Below, piece after piece: positions 1 to 6,654 of a stretch of 6,810 bases of DNA. The position numbers and the translations under genes were made by a program. The DNA comes from Spirosomataceae bacterium (GTDB lineage Bacteria; Bacteroidota; Bacteroidia; Cytophagales; Spirosomataceae): positions 1 through 6,810 of the forward strand of contig JANQUM010000177.1 of the NCBI GenBank assembly GCA_030731175.1, in the 5' to 3' direction. The stretch's first letter is position 1; every line of letters begins with the position of its first letter. Below the pieces are notes generated by a model. The model made no database searches. It was given only the letters and a program-made list of their open reading frames with translations, and was not told where the DNA came from.

Positions 1-1080
1 CAAGATTTCGTCAGATAAACCAATACCGTACATTGGCCAGAAAGCGTGGTATTTCTTGTGGTAGCGGAAGTATTCGTCTTCGGTTTCTAATACCCTGAAA
101 TACGTTTCGTATTCTTCTGGTTTCCAAGAATCTTTACCGAACAAAATGCGATCTTGCCATTCGGTAAAAAACTTATTTGCCGTGCGAGGCTGACGACCTA
201 ATTCGGCAATAACGGCTCCAATTTCGACGTACATATTAGGCATTTCAGTTAGCAGCTCCCCGAGTTTACTCAGGTTATTAGGATACCAACCCATGTGAGC
301 GTTTATGAAAGTAGTGTTCGTATGTTTTTTGAAAACACGATGCTGCTGGGCAATGAGCTCTTCCCACGTAAAATCTTTTCCGGTTTCAGCATCTCGCTTG
401 CGGCGTGGGTGCGTTTTTAACTCTAACCAACGCTCATTAAACTGGTCAATTGGTTGCCAAAACGGTGCGGGATCGGCGGTATGAATCAAGACCGGAATGC
501 CCAGTTCGCCTGCTTTTGCCCAAACCGCGTCAATTCTCGGGTCGTCAATCGGCACGATCGAGCCGTCGGTGTTTGTTACGCTAAAACCCAAGCTTTTATA
601 AATCTTTAAGCCCTTTGCTCCGTATTTTTTAACATCGTCTTCCAGCATTTGAGCCGCTCTTGCTGACCAACCTGGTTCGTTTATAGTATTGAAGTCAACA
701 TTCGTAAAAACGGCGAAACGACTCGGGTAATTTGCTTTGACATTTTCAAGGCTTTTCACTAAAACTTCAGTTGATTTATCGATGTCGTTCGTCCATCCCC
801 GACCCGATAAATTGACCATAATTCCCATATTCAGGCTATCCATGTCAATGATTCTGCCGTCAAGAAACTCTTTCCCGTCTTGCATTCCGTATTGATGATT
901 ATGCACATCAATAAACGGGAATTTCGCTCGGCGGGGTACGTTTGTAGGCACAACCAATGTAGAGTTTGGGTCGTATTCTTCAAAACTAACTTTGCCGTCA
1001 TTATCACCAATCGTGATTTGTTGTGCATTTAATTGACTCAAAGACAGCACAAAAGCAGCGAGTAGTAATAAGTTTTTCAT
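1..1080 (-). CDS. Secreted amidohydrolase family protein (Amidohydro_2-like), C-terminus cut by window edge
   Basis: 360 codons are visible from an ATG at 1080 to the left edge, where the frame is still open. Residues 1-20 form a typical Sec signal peptide (MKNLLLLAAFVLSLSQLNAQ, likely cut near the final A/Q), so the enzyme should be periplasmic or outside the cytoplasm. The rest reads as a TIM-barrel metal-dependent hydrolase of the COG2159 type: a DVHNH metal motif at 58-62 (H60, H62), a GAKGLKIY strand near 154-161, VLIH ending at H200, NAHMGW with H262, and FGKDSW with D317 as the likely catalytic or metal aspartate. The last visible residues (GIGLSDEIL) resemble the helix that normally sits some 20-30 residues before the end in this family. 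The substrate is not readable; relatives include decarboxylases, lactonases and hydrolases. It begins 23 bases after the psi-like gene on the same strand, so co-transcription is possible, and no separate promoter was found. Confidence 0.87.
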   Translation of the reverse strand, partial: MKNLLLLAAFVLSLSQLNAQQITIGDNDGKVSFEEYDPNSTLVVPTNVPRRAKFPFIDVHNHQYGMQDGKEFLDGRIIDMDSLNMGIMVNLSGRGWTNDIDKSTEVLVKSLENVKANYPSRFAVFTNVDFNTINEPGWSARAAQMLEDDVKKYGAKGLKIYKSLGFSVTNTDGSIVPIDDPRIDAVWAKAGELGIPVLIHTADPAPFWQPIDQFNERWLELKTHPRRKRDAETGKDFTWEELIAQQHRVFKKHTNTTFINAHMGWYPNNLSKLGELLTEMPNMYVEIGAVIAELGRQPRTANKFFTEWQDRILFGKDSWKPEEYETYFRVLETEDEYFRYHKKYHAFWPMYGIGLSDEIL

Positions 1081-1103
1081 TGTTAATTATTTGATAAAAG
1101 TAT

Positions 1104-1535
1104 TTATTGCAGGAAAGTTTCTTTGAGGGAATTCCACAAACCCACTTTTTCCTGATTAGTATTCTGTGCGACGGTTTTCACCAAATCGGCAAATATAAAG
1201 GTCTTTCCATCCAAAAGTACAGGCTCGTATTTTTGGATGGAAATGGTGTTTTTTTCGATTAATTGACCAAACGAAATAACATATTTCACGCTTTTTAATG
1301 CGGTTAATTCGGATAGTTCGATCGGTTTATTCGTCAATTCTACGGTTTCGAGTGAAAGTTTCACCGCATTTAGTATTTTATTCAGAAAAGCTTCTTCTTC
1401 GTTAGTTAACGATTCAGACAACACGATAACGTGTTTATCGGTCTTGAATTTCGCAACCTCCTGCGGCGACTCCTTCGCTGGGTTCACGTAAAGCGTTTCG
1501 TTGTAAAACAATAAACTGGCGAGTTGCTTGTTCAT
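1104..1535 (-). CDS. Small protein resembling DNA polymerase III psi subunit (HolD-like), otherwise hypothetical
   Basis: This is a 143-residue soluble protein with no signal peptide or membrane segment. Its ATG overlaps the purA stop as ATGA, so translation is probably coupled to purA. From memory of E. coli HolD (137 residues) the layout matches along its length. There is a short N-terminal stretch, then a hydrophobic strand followed by a helix (HVIVLSES at about 35-42, then NEEEAFLNKILNAVKL at about 45-60). Next come a VELTN segment where HolD has LQLTP, a strand ending in ISFG where HolD has WRLG, and a C-terminal VLLDGKTFIFADLVKTVAQN followed by GLWNSLKETF, where HolD has LSLEGAQVASPALTDL and then ALWQQI. 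Identity is low, so this is a fold-level and motif-order argument rather than a homology search. If correct it would bind the clamp loader. Otherwise it is a conserved hypothetical protein. Confidence 0.85.
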   Translation of the reverse strand: MNKQLASLLFYNETLYVNPAKESPQEVAKFKTDKHVIVLSESLTNEEEAFLNKILNAVKLSLETVELTNKPIELSELTALKSVKYVISFGQLIEKNTISIQKYEPVLLDGKTFIFADLVKTVAQNTNQEKVGLWNSLKETFLQ

Positions 1536-2800
1536 CCCCGCATGATTAATGCTTCACGATCTGGGCCAGTTGAAACGAATGCAATTGGCACTTCAAGTTC
1601 CTTTTCGAGGTAAGCCACGTAGTCTTTTAAGGCTTGCGGAGCATTTTCAAATTTCCGAACTCCGGTAAGGGTGTCACCCCACCCTTTAAGCGTTGTGTAA
1701 ACGGGCTCAACTTTCATATCCACAATATCATATGGCATTTGATCGGTCAAAGAGCCATCAGGTAAGCGGTAATGCGTACAAACTTCTATCTCGTCAAAAA
1801 TATTGAGTACGTCGGCTTTCATCATTACTAACTGCGTTACGCCGTTTAGCATGATTGTGTATTTCAGAGCGGGTAAATCTAACCAACCACAACGACGCGG
1901 ACGACCAGTGGTTGCTCCAAATTCCCGGCCTTCGGCACGGATTTTTTCGCCAGCTTCGTTTTCTAATTCTGTTGGGAAAGGACCACTCCCCACGCGGGTA
2001 CAATACGCTTTAAAAATACCAAATACTTCACCGATTTTTCTTGGAGCAACGCCCAATCCTGCACAAACTCCGGCGGCAGTTGTACTTGAGCTTGTCACGT
2101 AAGGATAAGAGCCAAAGTCAATATCAAGTAAAGATCCTTGAGCACCTTCAGCCAACACTTTCTGTCCGGCTTTAAGTGCCTCATTTACAGTATATTCACT
2201 ATCAACAAGGTTGAATTTTTTTATAAATTCAACGGCGTTGAAGAAAATCTCCTCTGCTTCTTCAAGTTCATATTCAAACTCGTAAAAACCTAACAAACGG
2301 ATGTGTTGAGCTTTTATTTTCTCGTACTTTTCACGGAAATTATCGGCGACTAAATCCCCCAAACGCAGCCCCAAACGAGCAACTTTGTCAGAATATGTGG
2401 GTCCAATTCCTTTGAGAGTCGATCCAATTTTCTGATCACCCTTATCTTGTTCATAAGCGGCATCAAGCAAGCGGTGAGTTGGAAGAATAACCGCCGTTTT
2501 TTTCGAGATAAAAAGGTTCTTCGCAAAGTCTATTTTGTAATTGCTCAGCCCTTCTATTTCTTTCTTGAAAATAACCGGGTCAAGCACTACGCCGTTACCG
2601 ATTATGTTTGTACAATCGTTACGGAAAATACCCGAAGGTATTTGGTGAAGTACATGTTTGTTGCCATCAAATTCGAGCGTGTGACCGGCGTTCGGTCCAC
2701 CTTGAAAACGGGCTACTACCTCGTATTGTGGGGCAAGAACGTCCACAATTTTACCCTTGCCTTCATCGCCCCATTGAAGCCCTAAAAGAATATCGACCAT
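1532..2800 (-). CDS. purA: Adenylosuccinate synthetase
   Basis: PurA joins IMP and aspartate with GTP hydrolysis to make adenylosuccinate, the first committed step from IMP to AMP, in the cytoplasm. The 422-residue protein is full length for the family. It shows LGLQWGDEGKGK at 6-17 with catalytic D12, GGPNAGHT at 34-41 with catalytic H40, the GIGPTYSDK signature, EGAQGSLLDIDFGSYPYVT, GATTGRPRRCGWLD at 295-308 with the substrate arginines, KADVL at about 328-332 for guanine recognition, and STGPDRE near the C-terminus. The ATG at 2800 is chosen because MVDILLGLQWGDEGKG is the normal N-terminus. The frame extends to a TTG at 2845, but those 15 residues lie before the conserved start and are probably untranslated. 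It follows fur by 69 bases and overlaps the psi-like gene by 4. PurA is inhibited by (p)ppGpp in several bacteria, which fits the nearby rel gene. Confidence 0.98.
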   Translation of the reverse strand: MVDILLGLQWGDEGKGKIVDVLAPQYEVVARFQGGPNAGHTLEFDGNKHVLHQIPSGIFRNDCTNIIGNGVVLDPVIFKKEIEGLSNYKIDFAKNLFISKKTAVILPTHRLLDAAYEQDKGDQKIGSTLKGIGPTYSDKVARLGLRLGDLVADNFREKYEKIKAQHIRLLGFYEFEYELEEAEEIFFNAVEFIKKFNLVDSEYTVNEALKAGQKVLAEGAQGSLLDIDFGSYPYVTSSSTTAAGVCAGLGVAPRKIGEVFGIFKAYCTRVGSGPFPTELENEAGEKIRAEGREFGATTGRPRRCGWLDLPALKYTIMLNGVTQLVMMKADVLNIFDEIEVCTHYRLPDGSLTDQMPYDIVDMKVEPVYTTLKGWGDTLTGVRKFENAPQALKDYVAYLEKELEVPIAFVSTGPDREALIMRG

Positions 2801-2830
2801 CAGAAAATTTTTGGTTTTAAGTGTTAAGAA

Positions 2831-2844
2831 TGTGCCAGAGCACA
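2831..2844. other. Short perfect hairpin between fur and purA
   Basis: TGTGC and GCACA form a perfect 5-bp inverted repeat around a 4-base loop in the 69-base gap between the fur stop and the purA ATG. There is no T-tract after it on the minus strand, so it does not look like an intrinsic terminator. It could be an mRNA structure, a processing site or a small operator half-site pair, or chance. Confidence 0.3.
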
Positions 2845-2869
2845 ATATAAAAGAGGTATTTCTATAACT

Positions 2870-3373
2870 TCAGGCAACTGCCGCCGCCATTTTGTTTTCG
2901 CAGTTTTCGCGTTTACAATGTCCGTAAAAAATTAGTGAATGGTGCATCACTTCAAATTTCATTAAATCACCAACCATGTTTTGAATATTTTGCACCCGTG
3001 GGTCGCAGAATTCTTCCACTTTGTGGCAATCAAGGCAAATTAGGTGATCGTGTTGCTTAAAACCGTAAGATTTTTCGTATTGAGCAAGGTTTTTCCCGAA
3101 CTGATGTTTCGTAACTAAATCGCAAGCAACAAGTAAATCAAGTGTGTTGTAAACCGTTGCCCGACTGACCTGATATTTCTTATTTTTCATTGAAATGTAA
3201 AGGTCGTCCACATCAAAATGATCCGTCCGATTATAGATTTCCTCCAGAATGGCGTAGCGTTCAGATGTTTTACGTAGCTGCTTATTTTCGAGGTAAGCAG
3301 TAAAAATCTGCTTGGCGGATTCAAAGTTTTTCTTATCGTTTGTGTTTTGCATAGACAGTACTTTGTCAGACAT
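2870..3373 (-). CDS. fur: Fur-family metal-dependent transcriptional regulator
   Basis: This 167-residue cytoplasmic DNA-binding protein consists of an N-terminal winged helix (residues about 33-90, recognition helix around SRATVYNTLDLL) and a C-terminal metal-binding dimerisation domain. It has both structural zinc pairs, C113/C116 (CLDC) and C153/C158 (GHCKRENC), in the E. coli Fur spacing. The sensory site corresponding to E. coli H33/E81/H90/E101 appears intact as H52/E100/H110/E121. In the other site D89 and H125 are kept (D109, H145), but the position of E108 is Q128 and H87 falls at Q107 in an ungapped alignment. Fur, PerR and Zur cannot be separated with confidence; overall similarity (HDHLICLDC, EF, HHSLIFYGHC) favours Fur. 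A second ATG at 3352 (codon 8) would give 160 residues. It lies 28 bases after the upstream ORF, has its own promoter, and is followed by purA. The end is KMAAAVA rather than a His-rich tail. Confidence 0.93.
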   Translation of the reverse strand: MSDKVLSMQNTNDKKNFESAKQIFTAYLENKQLRKTSERYAILEEIYNRTDHFDVDDLYISMKNKKYQVSRATVYNTLDLLVACDLVTKHQFGKNLAQYEKSYGFKQHDHLICLDCHKVEEFCDPRVQNIQNMVGDLMKFEVMHHSLIFYGHCKRENCENKMAAAVA

Positions 3374-3382
3374 TTTTACAAA

Positions 3383-3405
3383 ATATCAGGACACAAATAT
3401 ATCAG
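3383..3405 (-). repeat. Direct repeat CTGATAT over the fur promoter
   Basis: The heptamer CTGATAT occurs at 3405-3399 and again at 3389-3383 on the minus strand, 16 bases apart. The first copy is followed by ATTTGTG and the second by TTTGTAA. The first overlaps the stop codon of the upstream ORF and the -7 element; the second covers the expected transcription start. The position would suit an operator, possibly for Fur itself, but the motif is not a recognisable classic Fur box. Confidence 0.35.
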
Positions 3406-3424
3406 AATTCGAGCCGAAAAGCAA
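3394..3424 (-). promoter_or_regulatory. Bacteroidota-type promoter for fur
   Basis: On the minus strand a TTG (3424-3422) is followed after exactly 20 bases by TATATTTG (3401-3394), a full match to the Bacteroidota -7 consensus TAnnTTTG with its -33 TTG. Transcription would start near 3390-3386, giving a short leader before the ATG at 3373. The promoter overlaps the last codons of the upstream ORF, so fur and the genes after it can probably be expressed separately from rel. Confidence 0.65.
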
Positions 3425-3920
3425 CGTTGCCCGACTTGGTGATACCTAATTTTGGGGAAAATGTTGTTTTAGTCGAAGCGTTCATTTTTTTTATGTGCTC
3501 ATTATATCGTTTTGCCGCCGTTGCCTTAAAATCATTAGAACCTTCCATAAAAGAACCTCCGGTTACCACTAAAGCCAAACCTAAAAGTAATTTTGGCAAG
3601 CTACGCTCAACGTAGTCGTAGTTTATGCCGTCGATTTGAGCCGTCCGGTCAACACCCACCAAGCCGTCAACGGCAAGTGCTGTTCCGGCTATGGCAAACA
3701 CCGGAGAAACCGGAAGCATGATTCGCCCTACTTTGTATTTTCGGAGCGTTTTTTTGTCGAAACTATACAGTTTCACCAATTCGTTGTGCGAAAGCTTTTG
3801 ACTTTGTTTAAAAACCAAGGTATTAAATCCAACCCTGTTGTAAAGTAAAGTATCAGCCTCCTGAGCGAACAACGACAAAGAACAACTAAAAAGAAGCAGG
3901 AAAAGTAATTTACGTACCAA
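3402..3920 (-). CDS. Secreted protein of unknown function with a TTG start
   Basis: I do not recognise this family. With TTG at 3920 as start it has 172 residues and begins MVRKLLFLLLFSCSLSLFAQ, a good Sec signal peptide (an LFSC lipobox is possible but poor). The open frame continues upstream to another TTG at 4049, just past the rel stop, giving 215 residues. That extra part is Phe/Ile-rich and would place the signal sequence internally, so the short form is preferred. No in-frame ATG exists before about codon 69 of the short form. The mature part has a basic stretch (KLYSFDKKTLRKYKVG), two hydrophobic segments (about IMLPVSPVFAIAGTALAVDG and LLLGLALVVTGG), a KATAAKRYNEHIKK helix, and a beta-like end FRLEF. 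This suggests an envelope-associated protein. It lies 130 bases after rel and 28 before fur, same strand. Confidence 0.68.
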   Translation of the reverse strand: MVRKLLFLLLFSCSLSLFAQEADTLLYNRVGFNTLVFKQSQKLSHNELVKLYSFDKKTLRKYKVGRIMLPVSPVFAIAGTALAVDGLVGVDRTAQIDGINYDYVERSLPKLLLGLALVVTGGSFMEGSNDFKATAAKRYNEHIKKMNASTKTTFSPKLGITKSGNVAFRLEF

Positions 3921-4050
3921 AATGATGGACTTTATTGTCTGTGAAAAGAACAAGTTGCAATGATAGATAGAAACGGTTGAACGAAAAAAGAAAAATCGAA
4001 AAGTTGCTAAATAACTAATTAACACGTGCGAAATAATTACTATTTTCAAC

Positions 4051-6330
4051 TCAAAGTACCGTAACCTCTTCCTCCATTTGCTCTTGCCGCACTACTTTAT
4101 TTATTCCCTCAATATTTTTGAGATGGCTCAATAGTTTATCGAGGTGCTTAGTATCCGTGACGTAAACTTTGATATTTCCGTGAAAAATATGCTCATCGGT
4201 GTCAATATTCAGACTCCGCATATTAATGTGGAGCTCGTTTGAAATTACTTTTGTCAAATCCTGAATCATGCCCACACGGTCAATACCTTCAAGCGAAATA
4301 GTGGCAAGGTAAGATTTCTGGATTTGCGATGTCCACATTGCCTTAATAACCCGGTTTCCGTAAGAAGAAAGCAGTTGTTTGGCGTTCGGGCAGCTACTTC
4401 GGTGCACTTTTATACCTTCCGTAACCGTCAGAAAACCGAACACATCATCACCCGGAATTGGCGTACAGCACCGGGCAAGTACGTAATCAATTTTCTGCAT
4501 ATCGTCTCCGATTAGCAGCGTATCGTTTCCGTTAGATTTTTTGATTGCCCGCTCAAAGTTCTTGGCATTTTTGAAGTCATTTTGCTCCAGTTCAACCTTC
4601 TTTTGCTTGTTTTGTGTGGCATCTCGTTTTGTAATAAACTTCTTTATTTCATCAGCGTTGATGTAACCTTTCCCGAACGAGTAATATAGGTCGTTGTAAT
4701 CTTTTTTGTTGAAAAACGCCCTTAATTGGTTGTGAATTTCGAGCGTATCTTCAATGCTCAGGTGCTTTAGTTTCTTCTTAATTACCTCTTTACCATCAGA
4801 AACGTAAACCTTGTTACTTTCCTTTATGAGATCTTTGATGCGAGATTTCGCCTTAGAGGTCACCACAAACCTCAACCAATCTTCGGATGGTTTTTGATTT
4901 TTAGTGGTCAAAATTTCAAGTTGATCGCCGTTATTCAATACATGGCTAATGGGCATCAACTGCCCGTTCACTTTCCCAGCGGTGCATTTTTTACCTACTT
5001 CGGTGTGAATTTCAAAGGCAAAATCAAGTACGGTTGCCCCTTTTCGCATGACTTTCAAATCACCTTTTGGTGTGAACACAAAAACCTCTTCGGTATAAAG
5101 GTTTGTTTGAAAATCCTCCACGAATTGCATCGCCGAGTGATCTCCCGAGCCAAATGCATCCCGAACTTGGTTCAACCATTGGTCCAGCGGAGCATTTATT
5201 GAAGTATCGTTTCCTTTGTATTTCCAGTGGGCGGCGTAGCCACGCTCGGCAATATCATCCATACGTTTGGTACGAATCTGCACTTCCACCCAAACTCCTG
5301 CCTGACTCATAACGGTGGTGTGGAGCGATTCGTAACCGTTTGCCCGGGGCGTTGAAATCCAGTCTTTGAGGCGGTCGGGTTTTGGTTGATATTCGTCGGT
5401 AACGATAGAATAAGTTTGCCAGCAAGCGGCTTTTTCCACTTTTCGGTCGTCTTCTGGTAAATCGTCGATAATTATTCGGATGGCGAAAAGGTCAAAAATT
5501 TCTTCGAAAGTAACTTTCTGCTTTTTGAGTTTATTCCAAATTGAATAAATATGCTTCGGTCTGCCTTTTATATGAAATTTCACGCCAGCCTCTTCCAATC
5601 TGCGGGAAATTGGCTTCATGAAATCTTTTATTAGTTTTTCCCGTGCCGACTTCCGCCTTTTGAGTTTTGATGCTATTTCACGGTATTGATCTGGCTCATT
5701 ATATTTTAAGTAAAGGTCTTCTAATTCGGACTTTATACTGTACAAACCCAAACGGTGAGCAAGCGGAGCATATATATATATGGTCTCGTTCGCAATTTTG
5801 AGCTGAGAATTGCGTGCCATACTTGCGAGTGTCCGCATATTGTGCAGGCGGTCGGCAAGTTTTATCAGAATAACCCGTACATCTTCCGAAAGTGTAAGGA
5901 GCATTTTGCGGAAATTTTCGGCTTGAGCGGATTGGCTTTGCTCAAAATTTTCGGCGATTTTTGTCAGCCCGTCAATAATCATGGCAACTTTATCGCCAAA
6001 TTCACCGCGGATTTGCTCGAGCGTCCAGTCAGTATCTTCTACCACGTCGTGCAGTAACGCACAAATAATTGCGGTGGCTCCCAAACCGATTTCTTCCACG
6101 CAAATCAGTGCAACTTCAAGCGGATGATAGATGTAAGGTTCGCCAGATTTCCGCCGCATTTCTTTGTGGGCATCTTGCGAAATGTTGTACGCTTTGCGGA
6201 TATTTTTTACGTCTTCGTCGTCAATAAACGGACGGGCGGCACGTAGGATGCGTCGGTAGCGTTTACGAATTTCCTTTTCTTCGTCTTCGGTATAATAAAG
6301 ATTATCAACTTTTACTTTTGTGGATTTCAT
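4051..6330 (-). CDS. Bifunctional (p)ppGpp synthetase / 3'-pyrophosphohydrolase (RelA/SpoT family)
   Basis: This cytoplasmic stringent-response enzyme makes (p)ppGpp from GTP/GDP and ATP and also hydrolyses it. The 759 residues contain all expected domains in order. The HD hydrolase has H69 (YIYHP), H94-D95, E98-D99 and D160 in KLADRLHN. The synthetase has GRPKHIYSIW at 256-265, D280, RLKD at 320-323, GYESLHTTV and VEVQIRT with the catalytic glutamate E349. A TGS domain spans about 413-477 (EIHTEVG). A helical region precedes a conserved-cysteine domain with CC at 621-622 and C647. An ACT domain runs from about 673 to 750. The RxKD form of the synthetase loop is that of bifunctional Rel/SpoT enzymes, whereas monofunctional RelA has ExDD. 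Both activities should therefore be present. The ATG at 6330 is preferred; an in-frame GTG at 6345 would add 5 residues. No consensus promoter was found upstream. The symbol could be rel, relA or spoT. Confidence 0.96.
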   Translation of the reverse strand: MKSTKVKVDNLYYTEDEEKEIRKRYRRILRAARPFIDDEDVKNIRKAYNISQDAHKEMRRKSGEPYIYHPLEVALICVEEIGLGATAIICALLHDVVEDTDWTLEQIRGEFGDKVAMIIDGLTKIAENFEQSQSAQAENFRKMLLTLSEDVRVILIKLADRLHNMRTLASMARNSQLKIANETIYIYAPLAHRLGLYSIKSELEDLYLKYNEPDQYREIASKLKRRKSAREKLIKDFMKPISRRLEEAGVKFHIKGRPKHIYSIWNKLKKQKVTFEEIFDLFAIRIIIDDLPEDDRKVEKAACWQTYSIVTDEYQPKPDRLKDWISTPRANGYESLHTTVMSQAGVWVEVQIRTKRMDDIAERGYAAHWKYKGNDTSINAPLDQWLNQVRDAFGSGDHSAMQFVEDFQTNLYTEEVFVFTPKGDLKVMRKGATVLDFAFEIHTEVGKKCTAGKVNGQLMPISHVLNNGDQLEILTTKNQKPSEDWLRFVVTSKAKSRIKDLIKESNKVYVSDGKEVIKKKLKHLSIEDTLEIHNQLRAFFNKKDYNDLYYSFGKGYINADEIKKFITKRDATQNKQKKVELEQNDFKNAKNFERAIKKSNGNDTLLIGDDMQKIDYVLARCCTPIPGDDVFGFLTVTEGIKVHRSSCPNAKQLLSSYGNRVIKAMWTSQIQKSYLATISLEGIDRVGMIQDLTKVISNELHINMRSLNIDTDEHIFHGNIKVYVTDTKHLDKLLSHLKNIEGINKVVRQEQMEEEVTVL

Positions 6331-6362
6331 ATCGTTGTGTGTCACATTTTATTAGGGTAATT

Positions 6363-6409
6363 AAAGTTACGCAAATTCTAATGCAGGAACGAAACAAAAG
6401 TTACGAAAA
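6363..6409. repeat. Direct repeat upstream of rel
   Basis: AAAGTTACGCAAA at 6363-6375 and AAAGTTACGAAAA at 6397-6409 match at 12 of 13 positions and start 34 bases apart. They lie 33-79 bases before the rel ATG (as GTAACTTT on the rel-coding strand), where an activator, repressor or promoter could sit. The spacing is close to three helical turns. Chance in AT-rich DNA is not excluded. Confidence 0.35.
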
Positions 6410-6557
6410 GACGGAATGAGGATTGTTTGCATACTTTTTAAGCCAGAAATTACGATTTGAAGTTGCAACAACAATTTAACTACCCTGTAGTTTAAAACCT
6501 CTAATGAGTACTAATTTGATAAAATTCCGCTTTGGCTTAACGGGTGCAGTGGAAATC

Positions 6558-6626
6558 CTTTTTGCGAGGCACGAAGCAAAAAGATTGAAACGAAACACGT
6601 GACCCCGCGAAGCTGGGGGAAGCCCC
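6558..6626. repeat. GC-rich patch with nested and competing inverted repeats
   Basis: First, CTTTTTGC (6558-6565) pairs perfectly with GCAAAAAG (6576-6583) around a 10-base loop. Second, CCCC at 6603-6606 can pair with the G-run at 6615-6619, helped by GC/GC inside and a GAA turn with one unpaired T. The same G-run can instead pair with CCCC at 6623-6626 around a tetraloop, so two hairpins exclude each other. A run of A, not T, follows on the plus strand, so this is not an ordinary rho-independent terminator for plus-strand transcripts. It may be a small dispersed repeat, the remnant of one, or an RNA element. Confidence 0.45.
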
Positions 6627-6654
6627 AAAAAATAATTGTAAAAAATTAAACTTA

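Noticed and set aside
1803..2102. Plus-strand open frames opposite purA, fur, the secreted ORF and rel
   Set aside because: They are antisense to well-supported genes and show no domain, signal peptide or start context of their own.
2801..2845. Upstream extension of purA to a TTG at 2845
   Set aside because: The added 15 residues precede the conserved MVDILLGLQWGDEGKG start, need a weak TTG codon, and overlap the fur-purA hairpin.
2821..2869. Separate purA promoter in the fur-purA gap (TATATTGT)
   Set aside because: Two mismatches to the -7 consensus and no well-placed -33 element.
5770..5781. (AT)6 tract inside rel as a phase-variation site
   Set aside because: It encodes the conserved IYIYAPLAHRLG stretch and is too short to be a convincing slippage locus.
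6361..6420. Promoter for rel (TAACTTTT or TAACTTTA as -7 element)
   Set aside because: Both miss one base of TAnnTTTG and have no TTG at a suitable distance upstream, so no promoter is called.
6504..6602. 32-codon plus-strand frame with ATG in the rel-tRNA gap
   Set aside because: Short, basic end with no recognisable motif, no promoter near it, and it runs through the inverted-repeat patch; treated as chance.
6603..6626. Rho-independent terminator in the rel-tRNA gap
   Set aside because: The hairpin is followed by A on the plus strand and is not positioned after any gene end on either strand.
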